Source: an uncultured bacterium
GTDB taxonomy: Bacteria > Verrucomicrobiota > Lentisphaeria > Victivallales > UBA1829
Direction of reading: 5' to 3'
NCBI GenBank assembly: GCA_900549415.1
Contig: URNX01000015.1
Span: 4,810-68,809, forward strand
DNA length: 64,000 bases
In this document: piece by piece, positions 45,997 to 55,493 of the stretch
Layout of the letters: every line of letters starts with the position of its first letter
Numbering within the stretch: the stretch's first letter is position 1
Notes under the pieces: generated by a model
What the model saw: the letters and a program-made list of their open reading frames with translations, nothing else
Told to the model about the DNA's origin: nothing
Database searches by the model: none
Program-made: the position numbers and the translations under genes

Positions 45997-48531
45997 ATGA
46001 ACTACAACGCACTCGCAGGAACACATGATCTTTCGCTCCCCGAATGGGGACCGTACGGGAAACGGTTCTTCGGAATCTCGCACATCGCCGACCACAGACG
46101 CGGAACTCGGTTTGACTTCACCGTTATTCCGGCAATCTACCGCAGACAGCTTGCCGTGCCGGACGCCCTTCGGCCCGCAGGATATCTGCCGTGGAGCGTT
46201 TCCCCCGATTTAAAAAACTACTGCTACCGTCAGCAGCTCGAATGGAAAGACCGTGTCTACTGCGACGTTTCATTCGCGGAAATCGACGCCCATTCCCGTC
46301 TTATTGCCTGCGAGTGCGTCAATCATTCGGAGCTCAATACCGATTTCGCGCTCCACTTTCTCTCCTCCCTCGTGCCGGACGGGAAGCCGCTGAACTGCAA
46401 TGCGCCGTACGCGAAACCGCACCTTCTCTCCGGAAACGGACTCGTCTTCGACTGTCTGAAGCCCGGAGAAGTGCGCATGGACGGTGTGGTCGACGGCTCC
46501 GCGTATCGTCTGAAACCCGGGGAAAAAGCGGAGATTTCCCTTTCCGCGCACGGGACGCTCTGGCTTCGCGCGGCGGTTGAGGGAAAAGCTCTGCTGCGGA
46601 CGTCGCTCGGAACGTTTGAGCTCTGCGGGGAGGGAGCGTTTCAAACATACCGTCTCATAGAGGATTTTTCGGGTGAAACGTTCTTTGCGGAGACGGATTC
46701 CGAACTCAAAATCGACGTTTTCTCCGTTGCGGATCAGGAGCCGGAGTTCTTCGGCGATGCTCTTTCCCCGCGTCCGGAATTCAGCGAAGGAGCGTTGCCG
46801 GACAGCCGGATCATCCGCTATCCGGGGCTGCCGCATGCGTACGGTGTCCGCTGGGATTTCCCCGACGCCTTCACCCGGCGGTACGCGGTCGATGATTTCA
46901 ACAGCATTCTGCTTTACAAGGACGGCGTCCACATGCCGCATCTCGGAACATGGGGCGACCGGGGCGGAAAGGATTGCCATCTCGACATCTTCCTTCAGCC
47001 GATCCGCGTGGAGGCGGGGGCGTCGCGAACCGTTTACGCGATTGTCGCGGACGGTTCGGAGACGGAGCTTGCAGAGCGTCTGGCGTTCCCGTTTGAGTGT
47101 GCGCCGGAGCACTGCCGCGCGGCGCGGAACAGCTATCTCAGGATTCCTGAATCGCCCATGTCGTTCAGCCAGGAGCGCATGAGTTCGGTCGTGCTCACGA
47201 ACGTGGTCTATCCGACATATGTGGAGGGACGGTTCGTGCGTCACCATACGCCCGGACGCTGCTGGAATTCGCTTTACACCTGGGATTCCGGATTCATCGG
47301 GCTCGGACTGATGGAGATCGACACGCTCCGGGCGGTCGAAAACCTGAACGCGTACACCACCGATCCGGGCAATCCGGACAACGCGTTCGTTCTGCACGGT
47401 ACGCCCGTTCCTGTTCAGATTTATCTGTTTTTCGAGCTCTGGAACCGCACCTGCGACCGCGCTCTGCTGGAATATTTCTATCCGCGTCTGAAACAGTATT
47501 ACGATTATCTCGCCGGACACGCCCCCCGTTCGACCACGCGGCGCGGAAGCCGCGAACCGATGATCCGCACCTGGGATTATTTCTACAACACCGGCGGCTG
47601 GGACGACTATCCGCCTCAGCATGCCGCGCACCCCGGACATCTGAGCGTGATCCCGTGCGTCGGGACCTCGCATGTCATCCGCTGCGCCAAGATGCTCCGG
47701 ATGCTTGCGGCGGAGCTCGGAACGGACGACGCCGGATATTACGACGCCGATATCCGCGATCTCTCCGTCTCGCTTCAGCAGTATGCGTGGGATGCGGAGT
47801 CGGGCTATTTCGGTTACGTCGACCACGATGAAGCGGGGAACCCGACCGGAATTTACCGTCACGGCTCCGGGGTGAACTTCAATATGGGACTCGACGGCGT
47901 CATGCCGCTTGAGGCGGGCGCGGTCACTCCGGAACAGGCGGAACTGCTCTGGGAACGTCTCTCGTCTCCGGAGCACTGCTGGAGCGACGCCGGGCTCTCC
48001 ACGGTTGACCGCTCTGCGCCCTATTACCGCACGGACGGCTACTGGAACGGGTGTGTCTGGATGCCCTACCAGTGGTTCTTCTGGAAGACCGCGCTGAACG
48101 ACGGACGTTCCGGTTTCGCCTGGCGGATCGCGGAAACCGCGCTCCGTCTGTGGGAGCGGGAAGTCCGCGCTTCCTACGCCTGTTACGAACAGTTCTCCAT
48201 CAGCTCCGGACGCGGCTGCGGCTGGCATCACTTTTCCGCGCTTTCGGCTCCGGTTCTGAACTTTCACGCGGCGTATTATTCGCCCGGGACGCTGACTTCC
48301 GGCTACGACGTTCTGCGCCGTTCGTTTGCATGCGGAGCGGAATCCGGCATGACGGCGGAGCTCGTCATCGGCGGAGAGGCGGGAATGAAGACGACGCTGG
48401 TTGCCGTTCTGCCGCGGGAGCCCGTCTCGGCGGAATATGCGGGCAAGCCGGTTCCGGTGCGGAAGCGGACGGAACATGCGTTTGAATTCGATTTGCCGAA
48501 AGCAAGCTCCGGAATCCTGCGGATCCGCTGA
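45997..48531 (+). CDS. GH63/GH37-like (alpha/alpha)6 glycosidase
   Basis: The protein has 844 residues with no signal peptide, so it is probably cytoplasmic. An N-terminal beta-rich domain extends to about 390. A helical barrel follows, with RCWNSLYTWDSGFIGLGLMEID (WDSG at 429-432) and DGYWNGCVWMPYQWFFWKTAL near 684, landmarks of the mannosyl-oligosaccharide glucosidase / trehalase clan. It probably hydrolyses alpha-linked oligosaccharides imported after extracellular cleavage; the exact bond is unknown. It lies six bases after the GH51-like gene and converges with the next araC-type gene, two bases apart. Confidence 0.78.
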   Translation: MNYNALAGTHDLSLPEWGPYGKRFFGISHIADHRRGTRFDFTVIPAIYRRQLAVPDALRPAGYLPWSVSPDLKNYCYRQQLEWKDRVYCDVSFAEIDAHSRLIACECVNHSELNTDFALHFLSSLVPDGKPLNCNAPYAKPHLLSGNGLVFDCLKPGEVRMDGVVDGSAYRLKPGEKAEISLSAHGTLWLRAAVEGKALLRTSLGTFELCGEGAFQTYRLIEDFSGETFFAETDSELKIDVFSVADQEPEFFGDALSPRPEFSEGALPDSRIIRYPGLPHAYGVRWDFPDAFTRRYAVDDFNSILLYKDGVHMPHLGTWGDRGGKDCHLDIFLQPIRVEAGASRTVYAIVADGSETELAERLAFPFECAPEHCRAARNSYLRIPESPMSFSQERMSSVVLTNVVYPTYVEGRFVRHHTPGRCWNSLYTWDSGFIGLGLMEIDTLRAVENLNAYTTDPGNPDNAFVLHGTPVPVQIYLFFELWNRTCDRALLEYFYPRLKQYYDYLAGHAPRSTTRRGSREPMIRTWDYFYNTGGWDDYPPQHAAHPGHLSVIPCVGTSHVIRCAKMLRMLAAELGTDDAGYYDADIRDLSVSLQQYAWDAESGYFGYVDHDEAGNPTGIYRHGSGVNFNMGLDGVMPLEAGAVTPEQAELLWERLSSPEHCWSDAGLSTVDRSAPYYRTDGYWNGCVWMPYQWFFWKTALNDGRSGFAWRIAETALRLWEREVRASYACYEQFSISSGRGCGWHHFSALSAPVLNFHAAYYSPGTLTSGYDVLRRSFACGAESGMTAELVIGGEAGMKTTLVAVLPREPVSAEYAGKPVPVRKRTEHAFEFDLPKASSGILRIR

Positions 48532-48533
48532 AG

Positions 48534-49385
48534 TCAGAGTTTTCCGCTGCGTTTGCGGAACTCCATCGGAGTGAGACCGGAGGCACGGCGGAAGAACTCG
48601 AAAAAGTAGAACACCTGTTCAAATCCCAGTTCATTCGCCGCCTGCGAGATGCTGAGCTCGCGGTTCAGGAGCAGTCTCCGCGACTTTGTCAGCAGCAGCG
48701 TTTTCTGATATTCTTTGAAAGCAAGTCCGAAATGCCGCCGGAACCCTTTCCCGAGAGCGGAACGGGTGAGCCCGAATTCACGGGCCAGTTCATTCAGGCG
48801 CAATGCGGCGGGCGGACGGCGGTTGAGTTCGGTCATGAGTTTCCGGTAGAAAGGCGGGACGTTGAGCCGTTCCGCCGCGCGGCGGAACAGCGGTTCCGTA
48901 AGAAGCAGAATCGCCGAAACGATCAGCGGATGCACCGCAAAATCGGGCTGCGTGTGAAATGCCGCGATGAGCGCGGCGAACAGTTCCGGTTTCCAGATTT
49001 TCCGCATTCCCGGCAGCTCCGGTCCGAGCGCAAAACCGAGCCCGTCGTGCAGGTGCACATGCTCCGCCTTGCAGATGAGACCCGGATGATAGACCGCCTG
49101 AAAGGGATGTCCCGCGGGAAGAAACGCAATATCCCCTTTTTCAAGTCTTGTGCAGACTCCGTCCATCGTGACTTCCGCGCACCCCGTTTCGATGACGAAC
49201 AGGCGTGAAATGGGCGGATCCGGATGATAGTATTCCTCCGTTTCCCGGAACGAGCTGTGCGAGGGGCACACGAACTCGCAGTTGAATTCAAAATTCCCGC
49301 TCTCCGTCGCAATGTCCAGTTTCAGATTCCGGTAGTTCCGGTAGAGAATCTGGGGCGACTCGTCCATCAGTCTGCATTCCTGCAT
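48534..49385 (-). CDS. AraC-family transcriptional regulator (module 3)
   Basis: The protein has 283 residues. The N-terminal cupin-like domain (RLEKGDIAFLPAGHPFQAVYHPG) is followed by the C-terminal HTH pair LAREFGLTRSALGKGFRRHFG and ISQAANELGFEQVFYFFEFFRRASG. AGGAGG precedes the ATG at 49385. It is divergent from the GH32-like gene and probably controls that gene and the rest of module 3 through the half-sites in the shared intergenic region. Confidence 0.9.
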   Translation of the reverse strand: MQECRLMDESPQILYRNYRNLKLDIATESGNFEFNCEFVCPSHSSFRETEEYYHPDPPISRLFVIETGCAEVTMDGVCTRLEKGDIAFLPAGHPFQAVYHPGLICKAEHVHLHDGLGFALGPELPGMRKIWKPELFAALIAAFHTQPDFAVHPLIVSAILLLTEPLFRRAAERLNVPPFYRKLMTELNRRPPAALRLNELAREFGLTRSALGKGFRRHFGLAFKEYQKTLLLTKSRRLLLNRELSISQAANELGFEQVFYFFEFFRRASGLTPMEFRKRSGKL

Positions 49386-49404
49386 AAAAACCTCCTGTTT
49401 TGAA

Positions 49405-49505
49405 GAAAAATATCCCGCAAACTCCGCTTTTTCAAGAAAAATGTCCCCGAATCTTATAAAAAATCCCCGTTTTCGATAGCAAAGCCGTTTGCATGGTGTT
49501 ATGTT
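49405..49505 (+). promoter_or_regulatory. Module 3 regulatory region with three phased half-sites
   Basis: GAAAAATATCCCG (49405-49417), GAAAAATGTCCCCG (49436-49449) and AAAAAATCCCCG (49458-49469) are related direct repeats, roughly three and two helical turns apart. A probable extended -10, GGTGTTATGTT, has its box at 49500-49505. The -35 is unclear, which fits an activator-dependent promoter. Confidence 0.5.
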
Positions 49506-49530
49506 ATCTCCGGAAACAAGGAGATATTTT

Positions 49531-51480
49531 ATGATTATTCAGAAGGTTCGGCATTACGATTTCAGCAAGGTGAAATGGGATTCCCGCAGCTGGGGAAACG
49601 AGGTCTTCGACCCGGTGTTTCTCTTCTGCTTCCGTGCAAAACCGGCGGAGCTCTCCGGCGCTCTTGTGAGTCACGCTTCCGGCTTCGCGCTCCGGATCGC
49701 CGATAAAGCGCACTGCGGGGAGGACGAAAAACATCTCAATCGCCGTGTGCTGAATTATCTCTCCTGCACCGCTCCGGACGGCTCCTGCCGCGTGCTGGAA
49801 GCGGATCTGCGCATGGAGAACGGCGCACCCGGAGAGCGTTACCGCATAGGTTTCCCGATCTCCCTCGCCGGCGACCCGGAGACGGAGCACGAGTTTGCAG
49901 TCCTTTACGACGGCGTCTGTTTTCAGATTCTCTGCGACGGAATTGTCATGGACCGCGATTTCCCGTTCGGCCGTTCCTTCCATTGTTACGAGGGCCGCCA
50001 TGTCTGCTTCGGCATCTCTTCGCCCGCGCTCGCGAATTACCGCATGACCAACGATCTCTCCGGCGTGAGCTTTTCGGAGAAAGAGGTTCGCCGGGATGCT
50101 TCGATTCAGTTCTACACCCCGTTCGGTTTCAATACCTGGGTCGGCGACGTGGTCGTCGCGCAGTTCCGCGGACGCTTCCACATCTTCTATCTCATGGACC
50201 GCCGCCATCACGGTTCCCGCGTCAGACGCGGCGCGCATGAGTTCTGGCATCTGAGCAGCGAAAACCTGCGCGACTGGATCGACCACGGGCCCGTCGTCGA
50301 AATCGACTCCCAGTGGCAGACGGTCGGCACGGGCAACGCGTTTGTCTTCGACGGCAAGCTGCATCTCTCGTTCGGCTGGCATACGGACCGTCAGGTTCCG
50401 TACCCGCAGACGGTGAAGCATCTTTTCTTCCGCAATCTCGCGGACACCGGGCGCACGGGCGAATTCCGCTACGGCGAAATCGGAACCCTTCTTCCGAGCG
50501 GCGCAAGCTACACGGCGAGCGAAGACGGCGTTCATTTCACCCGCGCCGACCGCCTGATTCATTATCTGGAAAATCCGAGCATCTTCGTTCAGCCGGACGG
50601 ACGCCTTCATCTGATTCAGGACGGCGTCTGGGAATCGGATCATCCGGGAGACTGGACGCTGGTTCAGCGCGGATTCCCGCCGCACGGCATGGAAAGTTTC
50701 GCCCGGAACTGCCTGGATTGTCCGACCTGTTTCGAGCTGGACGGCTGGGAGTATTTCGCAGTCGGGTTCTCCGCGTTCTTCGGACGCCGCAAGGGCGATG
50801 CGGAATGGATCGATTTCGTCAAGGAGGGACGCGATCCCTACGACGGCAGTTCCGTTCCGATGTATTCCGCATGGCGGGACGGGCGCATGATCGAAGGCGG
50901 CTGGATGAACGGCATCGGCTGGGGAAGCTGTCTCATGCTCCGCGAAATGGTTCCGCTCGGCAACGGCAATGTCGGAAAACGCTGGGTTGCGGAGTCGCTT
51001 CCGGAGTTCGGCGCTGCGGAGAATTTCTCGGAGAAGACGCCGGTCGCCGCCGCGGGCGATACGCTCCTTGAGTTCCGGATCGATCCGGCGAAGGGGGCAT
51101 TTGCAATCCGCTTCACGGGAGAGGGCGAAGGCTGCGAGTTCCGGATCGACCCGGCGAAGGCGCGCGCCCAGTGGAGTTCCGCCGGATGCCCGCCGGAAGT
51201 CCCGACCTTCCGCGAGCAGATGACGCCGGAAATTTCAAATTATTCTTCGCTTCCGTACACGGCGTACTGCGGACGCAACTATGCGAAGGAGAATCTTTTC
51301 GGAATCGATGCGCCGTTTGTTCTGCGTGTTCTGATTCATGCCGATCCGAAGCTGAACGCCGCGCTGATCGACGTTGAAATCGCCGGCTGCCACACGATGG
51401 CAACTCTGCGCGGCGATTTCGCGGTCCGTTCCGCCGAGGCTTCCGGATCCGGAACAAAACGTTTTGCAACCATAAAATAA
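49531..51480 (+). CDS. GH32-like five-bladed propeller glycosidase with altered catalytic motifs
   Basis: The protein has 649 residues with no signal peptide. The central region follows the GH32 propeller order. The WMNDPNG position reads WVGDVVV (203-209, with D206 as nucleophile candidate) followed by RGRFHIFYL. The RDP position reads ENPSIF (347-352). The EC motif position reads DCPTCFELDG (D396). Flanking beta-sandwich regions occupy both ends. The changed residues suggest a different sugar or a divergent subfamily. AAGGAGAT precedes the ATG at 49531. It is the first gene of module 3, followed by the pseudopilin. Confidence 0.72.
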   Translation: MIIQKVRHYDFSKVKWDSRSWGNEVFDPVFLFCFRAKPAELSGALVSHASGFALRIADKAHCGEDEKHLNRRVLNYLSCTAPDGSCRVLEADLRMENGAPGERYRIGFPISLAGDPETEHEFAVLYDGVCFQILCDGIVMDRDFPFGRSFHCYEGRHVCFGISSPALANYRMTNDLSGVSFSEKEVRRDASIQFYTPFGFNTWVGDVVVAQFRGRFHIFYLMDRRHHGSRVRRGAHEFWHLSSENLRDWIDHGPVVEIDSQWQTVGTGNAFVFDGKLHLSFGWHTDRQVPYPQTVKHLFFRNLADTGRTGEFRYGEIGTLLPSGASYTASEDGVHFTRADRLIHYLENPSIFVQPDGRLHLIQDGVWESDHPGDWTLVQRGFPPHGMESFARNCLDCPTCFELDGWEYFAVGFSAFFGRRKGDAEWIDFVKEGRDPYDGSSVPMYSAWRDGRMIEGGWMNGIGWGSCLMLREMVPLGNGNVGKRWVAESLPEFGAAENFSEKTPVAAAGDTLLEFRIDPAKGAFAIRFTGEGEGCEFRIDPAKARAQWSSAGCPPEVPTFREQMTPEISNYSSLPYTAYCGRNYAKENLFGIDAPFVLRVLIHADPKLNAALIDVEIAGCHTMATLRGDFAVRSAEASGSGTKRFATIK

Positions 51481-51591
51481 AGGAGAGGAGCCATTGAAAC
51501 TGTGAGAACGGAAATTTCAAACGCCGGAGACATGTTCATCTCCGGCAAAACTCAGACTGGAAACAACACAAACCAACGAAAGGCGGAAACT

Positions 51592-52443
51592 ATGAAATTC
51601 AACAGACGGAACCGTTTCATACCAGACATCAGGGGCAGATCCTGCAGATTTACCCTCATAGAGCTCCTCGTGGTAATTGCCATCATCGCCATCCTCGCCG
51701 GCATGCTTTTGCCCGCGCTGAACAAGGCGCGCGCAACCGCCCGGGCGATCACCTGCGCCGGGATTCACAAGCAGTTCGGAATCGCAACGAATCTCTACAC
51801 CAACGACTTTGAAGGATTCTATCTTCCGTTCAGAACAACGACGACGGTGACGCTCTCCTGGTATCAGCATCAGACATTTATGGAGTATCTGAAAATTTAC
51901 AAGGGTTCGACATGGAATCCGCTGCAGGCGCCGCCGCGCTATCCGCGGAATTTCATCTGCCCGGATGCAAACTGGGCTCTGAACGGAGGTCCCGCCAAGG
52001 AATTCGCAAATTCTCCCGGTGACAAAGGCTGGATTGGAATCGGAATGCCGCAATTCGCTTTCGGAATGAACATTGAACCTGCCGATGAAGGAGGAATGAA
52101 TGGAACCGGATACGAACATTGGGGAATTACAGATACGATCTGGAACGCCCATACAGTAGCTTACGACACGAAGAAAATCAAGTCTCCCACGAATAAAATC
52201 GCGATTGCGGATGCGTGCAATGCCGGCGCCATTTCCATGTATAACAGCATTGCCCCGTATGCATCGAACGGTTATTTCACCGCCAGCATGGATACGAAGG
52301 AGCCCTCCGGAACCGGCATAGCGTGGAGACATCCGGGAAATACGGCGAACGTGCTCTTCTTCGACGGTCACGTCGGACGCCATTCGTGGCCGCTTTTCTC
52401 TCCGTCCTCTGCAAGAGACATTTACTGGCTTCCTTATCGCTGA
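51592..52443 (+). CDS. Pseudopilin-like protein with H-x9-DG C-terminal motif (module 3)
   Basis: The protein has 283 residues. A 19-residue basic leader ends SCR, followed by [24 protein letters not shown], so the residue before the cleavage point is Arg. The globular domain contains an FICPDANW segment and ends with [23 protein letters not shown], the H-x9-DG element. AAGGCGG lies just before the ATG at 51592; the frame open from 51502 is not needed. It sits between the GH32-like and GH39-like genes. Confidence 0.88.
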   Translation: MKFNRRNRFIPDIRGRSCRFTLIELLVVIAIIAILAGMLLPALNKARATARAITCAGIHKQFGIATNLYTNDFEGFYLPFRTTTTVTLSWYQHQTFMEYLKIYKGSTWNPLQAPPRYPRNFICPDANWALNGGPAKEFANSPGDKGWIGIGMPQFAFGMNIEPADEGGMNGTGYEHWGITDTIWNAHTVAYDTKKIKSPTNKIAIADACNAGAISMYNSIAPYASNGYFTASMDTKEPSGTGIAWRHPGNTANVLFFDGHVGRHSWPLFSPSSARDIYWLPYR

Positions 52444-52452
52444 ACAAAGGAT

Positions 52453-55400
52453 ATGAAAATGCTGAAACCTCGTCTTCTTTTTGCGCTTGGTGCGCTGCCG
52501 TGTCTGCTTTCCGCGCAGAATCTGGTTCCGAACGGGTCGTTTGAACTTGGAACCGCCGGATACGGCATCCGCACGAATCTCCGGTTCGACACGAATCCGG
52601 ACCAGAAGTTTTTCCCGCTCGAAACGGTCGCCGACCCCGCCGCCGACGGCAAACAGGTTCTCCGGATCCGCAATCCGCACGCCAACCGTTTTGAACTTCA
52701 TTCCAGACAGTTCCCGCTGAAGGCGGATACGGAATACACGTTCCGCTTCAAAATACGGTCCACCGCGAAGAACGGACAAGAGCTTTTCGCGGTTCCGTAC
52801 AGCGTCAAAAACAACTGGAAAGGGTGGATGGTCCGGGTCAAAGCAACGGATCAATGGCGGAATTGCGAATACAAATTCAAGACCGGTCCGAAGGACGGCG
52901 CGCCGTACTTCTATCATCTCCAGTTCCGGGACGTGAATAACAGCGACATTCCCGCAAGCGACATTTACATTGACGACATTCAGCTTTTCGAGACGAAATC
53001 CGTTCCGGCGAAGACGGTTGAATTCGCGCTGAACATCGCCGATCCGCTGATTGTTTCGGACGGAAAAACTCCCGTCGCTCTCACTCTGAAAGCCGGAAAC
53101 TTCACGGACAAACCGTGGCAGGGAACTGTGACGGTCGGTGCAACCGAAGAGTTCCTGGGGACCCGCGCGGAACCGCGGAAGTTCGAGCTCAGGCTCGCCC
53201 CCGGCGAAGTCCGTGAAATCCCGGTGAAATGGAACCTTCCTTACGGCGCATACTGTGCAGCCGCCGTCGCGGAGGGAATCGGCCACAGCATTCCGGCCTA
53301 CTTCGCCGTCACCGGAAAATACGAGCGGGAAAAACGGGATTTCGACCGCGATTTCTGCATTGGTCTGAACAGCGGAATCGGCATTGTGCAGAACGGCGAA
53401 AAACCGAAAATAGGAACCATGGCGCACAACGCCGCGGCGGAGAAAAAACTGGAATATCTCCAGAAGATGGGCTGCCGCATCATCCGCGAGCATGACGCCG
53501 GAGTGGAATCCACCGCCTGGTATCTCATGGAGCCGGAAAAGGGAAAATGGGATTACCGTCACTTGGATTACTCCCTGAAACAGTTTGAAAAATACGGAAT
53601 CGAAGTCCTGAGCTGCGTCGGCCGCATCGGATTCCTCCGTCCGGCGAATGAGCAGCAGAAGCTGTGGCGCACCCGCAGCTGGCCCGAATGGGCGGAACCG
53701 TTTGCGCATCCCGCCGAACACAAAAGCTACAACTGGGGCGACTGCAAGGGACGCGTCTTCCTGCCGGATATGAAGCTCTGGCGCGAATACCTCCACAAAC
53801 TCGCCGTTCATGCAAAGGGGCGCATCCGCTACTACGAGGTGTTCAACGAGCCGAACGGCGTCATGAGCGCGGAAGACTATTTCCCGTACATGAAGGCGGT
53901 CTATGAAGAGGTCAAGAAGGTCGATCCCTCCGCGAAGATTCTCGGACTGTGCATCACCAGCGACTTCGGCGTTTCCGGCGATACGTTCACCAAAGACGTC
54001 ATGGCGCTCGGCGGCGGAAAGTTCATGGACATCGCCGCGTTTCATCCCTATTCCGGACGCGAGCTGAACTCCGTCAATCCGGCGGACACGTATATCGCGA
54101 ACTTCCGCAATTCGCTCGGCGAATACCGCGGCATGCCGCTCTGGAACACGGAAATCTATTATCTCTACGACACGGCGGACAAGTCGCTCAATCAGGGCAT
54201 CTGCAACCCCGGCCACATCGCGGCGCGCTATCTGACCGACCTCGGCGAGAACGTCATACAATCGGTCTCTCTTTCAGAGGGCGCTGTGTGGAGCAGAAAT
54301 TCGCTCTTCCCGGAAGGCGCGGAGAGCAGCGATTCCTGGGTGGACCTGATCCCGAATGAAAACTTCGTCGTCAACAACGCTCTGGCACGTTTCTTCGAGG
54401 CGGCGAAACCGCTTGCGAAATACAGACTCCCGAACGGGGTGATCGTCTACGCGTTCCGCAAGGACGGCAAACCGGTCGCGGCGATCTGGCACTACCAGAA
54501 GCGCGACGGCGTCAAAGGCGATCTCTCACCGTTCCAGGTGTTCGACGTTTACGGCAACCCCGTCAAGCCCGGAGTGCTTCCTTTGACCGGAACTCCGTAT
54601 TATCTCCGCCCGGGAACGCTTTCCGAAGCCGCGTTCCTTGAAAAGCTGAAAACGCTTTCCGTCTTGCTGGACAATCCGATTGGCGCGTCGCCGCTGGTGC
54701 GTTTGCTGAACCGCGACGGCGAATATTCGCTGCTTGCGACTTTAAGCAACGGTTCCGCCGCGGATCAGACGGTCATCATCGGATTTTCGGGGAACGGATT
54801 CACCGGAGCGAAAAGCGTGCGCGCGGTTGTTCCCGCGGGAAAATCGGCGGATTTCGAACTTCCGCTCCGCAAGACGTCCGCAAAGACGGAACCGGCTCTG
54901 CGGCTTTATCACAACGGCAGAGTTCTCAGCGTTCCGGTTGAAGTTTCGGAATGCCGCGCGATCTCTCTCGACGGAACGAAAGCGCGTCCGGGCTTCCCCT
55001 TCACATGGAGCATGAAGAAAGCGGACGGCAAACTCGTTTTGACGGTCCGTGTCGAGGATTCGACGAACTCCGGAGCGGACGCCGCCGGACGCCGCCCGTG
55101 GGAACAGGATTGTCTGGAACTGTTCTTCGACGCCGATCCTGACACGATTCTTCCGGCGCACTCGCGCGCTTACACGCCGGATACGTTCCGCGTGTTCGTT
55201 CTTCCCCGTCTCGCCCCGGAAAAGCAGGTGGAGACCTGGTTCAGGGACGGCTGCCGCTTTTCGCGCAAAGACCTTGAGTGCAAAGTCGTTTCCGATCCCG
55301 CCGGATACACGGTGACGCTTGCGCTTCCGCTCGCCAAACTCGGGAACCGGCTCGGATTCGACCTGAAGACCGACGACGCGCTTCCCGGGAAGACGACGTC

Positions 55401-55476
55401 CCGGGAATTCATCTGGAGTGAAAACAGAAACAATCACAGCGACCGGACCGCATTCGGCGTTCTGGAGCTGAAATAA
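52453..55476 (+). CDS. Secreted GH39-like glycosidase with N- and C-terminal carbohydrate-binding modules
   Basis: The protein has 1007 residues. After a signal peptide of about 21 (ending LLSAQ), a CBM4/9-type domain begins NLVPNGSFELG (about 22-175). A further beta domain leads to a GH-A (beta/alpha)8 barrel from about 290 to 650. The acid/base Glu is E466 in VFNEPNGVMS and the nucleophile is E567 in LWNTEIYYLY. A C-terminal CBM9-like domain (about 855-1007) has WEQDCLELFFDAD and a closing RTAFGVLELK. The likely action is on beta-linked xylosyl or related units. It lies nine bases after the pseudopilin. Confidence 0.82.
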   Translation: MKMLKPRLLFALGALPCLLSAQNLVPNGSFELGTAGYGIRTNLRFDTNPDQKFFPLETVADPAADGKQVLRIRNPHANRFELHSRQFPLKADTEYTFRFKIRSTAKNGQELFAVPYSVKNNWKGWMVRVKATDQWRNCEYKFKTGPKDGAPYFYHLQFRDVNNSDIPASDIYIDDIQLFETKSVPAKTVEFALNIADPLIVSDGKTPVALTLKAGNFTDKPWQGTVTVGATEEFLGTRAEPRKFELRLAPGEVREIPVKWNLPYGAYCAAAVAEGIGHSIPAYFAVTGKYEREKRDFDRDFCIGLNSGIGIVQNGEKPKIGTMAHNAAAEKKLEYLQKMGCRIIREHDAGVESTAWYLMEPEKGKWDYRHLDYSLKQFEKYGIEVLSCVGRIGFLRPANEQQKLWRTRSWPEWAEPFAHPAEHKSYNWGDCKGRVFLPDMKLWREYLHKLAVHAKGRIRYYEVFNEPNGVMSAEDYFPYMKAVYEEVKKVDPSAKILGLCITSDFGVSGDTFTKDVMALGGGKFMDIAAFHPYSGRELNSVNPADTYIANFRNSLGEYRGMPLWNTEIYYLYDTADKSLNQGICNPGHIAARYLTDLGENVIQSVSLSEGAVWSRNSLFPEGAESSDSWVDLIPNENFVVNNALARFFEAAKPLAKYRLPNGVIVYAFRKDGKPVAAIWHYQKRDGVKGDLSPFQVFDVYGNPVKPGVLPLTGTPYYLRPGTLSEAAFLEKLKTLSVLLDNPIGASPLVRLLNRDGEYSLLATLSNGSAADQTVIIGFSGNGFTGAKSVRAVVPAGKSADFELPLRKTSAKTEPALRLYHNGRVLSVPVEVSECRAISLDGTKARPGFPFTWSMKKADGKLVLTVRVEDSTNSGADAAGRRPWEQDCLELFFDADPDTILPAHSRAYTPDTFRVFVLPRLAPEKQVETWFRDGCRFSRKDLECKVVSDPAGYTVTLALPLAKLGNRLGFDLKTDDALPGKTTSREFIWSENRNNHSDRTAFGVLELK

Positions 55477-55493
55477 GCAAGGAGCAAGAAAAA

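Noticed and set aside
51517..54261. 914-codon minus-strand open frame opposite the pseudopilin and GH39-like genes
   Set aside because: It is the antisense shadow of genes with signal peptides, catalytic motifs and ribosome sites. No motif or start signal supports it.
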